Below are positions 62,117 to 64,000 of a DNA stretch of 64,000 nt, in pieces. Source of the DNA: a virus; IMG/VR virus record IMGVR_UViG_3300045282_000083, positions 1 through 64,000 of that record; one strand, given 5' to 3'. Positions within the stretch are counted from its first letter, which is position 1. Every line of letters begins with the position of its first letter. A program made the translations under genes and the position numbers. Below the pieces are notes generated by a model that worked only from the letters and a program-made list of their open reading frames with translations, made no database searches and was not told the origin of the DNA.

Positions 62117-62270
62117 AGGGTTTCCTTTTCCGCAGTTTGTCCAAGCAATCCTTGCAGGTCACTTCCTTGAGTTTGAACGTAAACTGTACTGTCTCCGCTG
62201 TGCCGCAAATAGATTCTGCGGCACAACGGGGCTTGCGACAGTAATGGATTAACGGGGGTTTCTTAGCCAT
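62100..62270 (-). CDS. Small zinc-binding-like protein (56 residues)
   Basis: ATG 62270. HYCRKPRCAAESIC and VTCKDCLDKLRKRK: three or four Cys pairs as in a small zinc finger. Overlaps both neighbours. Confidence 0.5.
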   Translation of the reverse strand: MAKKPPLIHYCRKPRCAAESICGTAETVQFTFKLKEVTCKDCLDKLRKRKPYDPTA

Positions 62271-62838
62271 TGAGGTTGAATGGCGCCTTGTATCCCAGCG
62301 ATTCTTTTCTGCTCTCTTCTTCGTTCCATTCGCGGAACTTAATCAAGGCAATGATGCTGTACGCCGCCAAATCCAGCAGGCTATCTTCGACGCCTTCGTT
62401 TCTAAGCTTGCCGTTCAAACAATAGGCGTCAATGCGCTTGACTTTGTCTCTGGCGCGAAGCCACGCGCCTTTCCAGGCCGGGATACCAATGGCTTCCGAC
62501 GCCGAGATGTTGGCGAATACGTCTTCATTGCTGCCGTAGTCTGCGGCCTTGCGCAGATGAAGCTCTTTAATCTCCTCAAGAATGTTGATGAATTTAACCG
62601 TTCCGTACGGAACTTTTTGGCCATCCCGAATGAATGTCACATTGGTTCCATAATTCGGCTGATCTTCGATGGGCACATTGGCCACCGGCGGCCCGCTTTC
62701 GTCGCAAGCCTGATCGCGCCACATCTGATGGCCATGGTCTGGGTTGGTACAAAACGTTCCGGCGCGCTTGCGAATTTCTTGCGCCTTTTTCTTGCTGGCA
62801 ACGTATCCTTGATAAGACTGACCCGCCAAATCATTCAT
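62263..62838 (-). CDS. DUF1599-like nucleotide-metabolism protein
   Basis: 191 residues. The C-terminal part has ELHLRKAADYGSNEDVFANI, ARDKVKRIDAYCLNGKLRN and EDSLLDLAAYSIIALI, the pattern of the DUF1599 family seen next to thymidylate and dNTP genes in phages. N-terminal 80 residues contain CTNPDHGHQMWRDQAC. Function not settled. Confidence 0.6.
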   Translation of the reverse strand: MNDLAGQSYQGYVASKKKAQEIRKRAGTFCTNPDHGHQMWRDQACDESGPPVANVPIEDQPNYGTNVTFIRDGQKVPYGTVKFINILEEIKELHLRKAADYGSNEDVFANISASEAIGIPAWKGAWLRARDKVKRIDAYCLNGKLRNEGVEDSLLDLAAYSIIALIKFREWNEEESRKESLGYKAPFNLNG

Positions 62839-63221
62839 ACTGCCACCGCCTCTCTAATGTGAGATTCCATGGGTCCAAGAATGTCATTGTCAATCCACTC
62901 GACAAGGACTTCCAAATTGTAAAACACGAAGATGCCGTGCTCCATAGCGAAGTTGTACTCTTCCCGCGCGCCTTTAGAACGCTCCCAGCCGTCCAAGAGA
63001 AACACCGCATCGCAGCGACGTATCATTTCCAGATCGCCCGCAATGAACTCGTCGTGGGTAAGCGCTCCTCCCCAATGCGCCGTGTTCTTGTGCGGACAAA
63101 TCGCCGCCGCCCTGGTTGTTTTCCAAATCTCCAAAGCCGCCGCTTCGGCTTTGGCGATGTTCAGCTGTACTTCGTATTCGGTTGGTGCCGAATACGGACC
63201 CGCAACGTAAATTAGCTTCAT
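62835..63221 (-). CDS. Nucleoside deoxyribosyltransferase-like protein
   Basis: 128 residues. IYVAGPYSAPTEYEVQLNIA, AICPHKNTAHWGGALTHDEF, GDLEMIRRCDAVFLLDGWER and SKGAREEYNFAMEHGI give the Rossmann-like fold with the catalytic E region of DUF4406/NDT proteins. Could transfer or hydrolyse deoxyribosyl groups, or act as phosphoribosyl sensor. GGAGG site. Confidence 0.75.
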   Translation of the reverse strand: MKLIYVAGPYSAPTEYEVQLNIAKAEAAALEIWKTTRAAAICPHKNTAHWGGALTHDEFIAGDLEMIRRCDAVFLLDGWERSKGAREEYNFAMEHGIFVFYNLEVLVEWIDNDILGPMESHIREAVAV

Positions 63222-63496
63222 TCTTCCTCCGAGAGATAGGATTCCTTCACACGATCAACGATCTTATCAAATCCGTACACCATGCACACGGCAAGAATGT
63301 TCACTAACGGGTCGAAAGTCGAGTTGATGTAGAAGGCGTGCGCCATGTCCTTAAGCGCGTACATTGCGCTATTGAAGACTTCCGGTTCATCCTTGGACAA
63401 TCGGATCATGTTTTGAAACAAATCTTCAAACACCTGGTCATTGCTGGCCGCAATCGCCGCGTTCTCTACGCTGGCCATATTTTCTTCAAACGTCAT
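63218..63496 (-). CDS. Hypothetical protein (92 residues)
   Basis: AGGAGG site, helical: TFEENMASVENAAIAASNDQ, FEDLFQNMIRLSKDEPEVFN, FDKIVDRVKESYLSEEE. Unknown. Confidence 0.5.
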   Translation of the reverse strand: MTFEENMASVENAAIAASNDQVFEDLFQNMIRLSKDEPEVFNSAMYALKDMAHAFYINSTFDPLVNILAVCMVYGFDKIVDRVKESYLSEEE

Positions 63497-63754
63497 TTAG
63501 CCTCCTAGGCACAACCACAGTGCCGTTCCGAGACAGGCCCCCAGAGCAGTGGATAGCGTTATCCAAGCCCTACTCCGGAAGTCCTTATGCTCTACAAAAC
63601 AATGATGCCACATGAAACCAAGTGCGTACAGCCCAACTAGAGTGGTGACTGCCCCAACCATCTTGCGATCTCCGCAAGCTTGGATGTGCCAAGTCTGTAG
63701 AAGATCGTAGGCCAGGCCCTGGAGGAAAATCGCTATGCATTGCCTCCACAGCAT
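63497..63754 (-). CDS. Membrane protein (85 residues)
   Basis: Hydrophobic segments WRQCIAIFLQGLAYDLLQTW, VGAVTTLVGLYALGFMWHHC and AWITLSTALGACLGTALWLC: three potential helices. Function unknown. Confidence 0.55.
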   Translation of the reverse strand: MLWRQCIAIFLQGLAYDLLQTWHIQACGDRKMVGAVTTLVGLYALGFMWHHCFVEHKDFRSRAWITLSTALGACLGTALWLCLGG

Positions 63755-63803
63755 GGCCTACCTCTTTTGTATGGATTTGCTCAACAGAGTCAAGCAGATT
63801 TGA

Positions 63804-64000
63804 TCATTTTTTGCAACAATCTTTCCCGGTTTTGCAAGTGCAATTTGGGCAGAAGCATTCTCCGCCAGAGGTGCAGTCGCAAACTCCATTGGCGCAATTG
63901 CAGGACAGGGCGCACGGCGTGGCGTGATTAACAGCCATGGTGGCTCCTGCCAAGATGGCCAGGCCGATAAAACAGCCGAGGAAAAGAAACGCACAATCGG
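63804..64000 (-). CDS. Metallothionein-like Cys-rich protein, possibly with signal helix
   Basis: ATG 63938 after AGGAG gives 44 residues with twelve Cys in C-x-C and CC pairs: CALSCNCANGVCDC, CFCPNCTC and DCCKK. The frame is open upstream to the window edge and encodes a hydrophobic stretch FLFLGCFIGLAILAGA, so a secreted or membrane-anchored longer form is possible. Metal or zinc buffering, or scavenging, is inferred. Partial at window end. Confidence 0.6.
   Translation of the reverse strand, partial: DCAFLFLGCFIGLAILAGATMAVNHATPCALSCNCANGVCDCTSGGECFCPNCTCKTGKDCCKK

Noticed and set aside
63758-63994. 78-residue minus-strand frame at the right edge
   Set aside because: Overlaps the Cys-rich frame, whose ribosome site and composition are far better.

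Overview
This 64 kb window is one continuous stretch of a tailed double-stranded DNA bacteriophage genome. It contains no bacterial gene, rRNA or complete tRNA. The structural set is HK97-fold capsid, TerS/TerL, a large portal, a tail-tubular-A-like adaptor, a tail-tubular-B-like nozzle, LamG and Ig-like fibre or decoration proteins, and a 1,121-residue internal protein. No tape measure, sheath or tube protein is seen. This points to a short-tailed (podovirus-type) virion with a genome larger than the window, because no DNA polymerase, RNA polymerase or clear lysis enzyme is present. Strong Shine-Dalgarno sites and sigma70-like promoters indicate a bacterial host. The host itself cannot be named from this sequence; Ig-like and GHG repeat domains and a YGELKVPL-type protein recall environmental bacteria such as Planctomycetes, but that is weak.

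Layout: positions 1-38,403 are read rightward (head, packaging, tail, internal virion proteins). From about 38.05 kb to the right edge all genes are read leftward; the two arms converge at 38.4 kb. The right arm divides into: (a) 64-54.7 kb, replication and nucleotide functions (metallothionein-like peptide, deoxyribosyltransferase-like and DUF1599-like proteins, metallophosphoesterase, HNH, SSB-like protein, ParB-like protein, SF2 helicase, VRR-NUC nuclease, MazG-like protein); (b) 54.5-52.3 kb, SLOG, HD and PD-(D/E)XK-like genes; (c) 52.3-46.4 kb, a dense set of very small, probably early proteins separated by promoters and repeated structured leaders; (d) 46.35-38.05 kb, a long operon led by an amidoligase and a class II glutamine amidotransferase, with an ATP-grasp ligase and a serine recombinase further down.

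The most notable signals are: the amidoligase / glutamine amidotransferase / ATP-grasp set in one transcription unit, which predicts synthesis of a peptide-like amide bond; three endonuclease-VII-type HNH genes inserted in the virion operon, each with its own promoter, two with a long inverted repeat overlapping that promoter; a probable structured non-coding RNA of about 285 nt with promoter and terminator at 34.4-34.7 kb; a family of hairpin leaders carrying a GCCAGTGC or GCCCAGTGC box; three genes whose only plausible start is ATT; and a right-arm protein ending in a near copy of the capsid protein N-terminus. Functions are assigned by reading motifs; no database search was possible.
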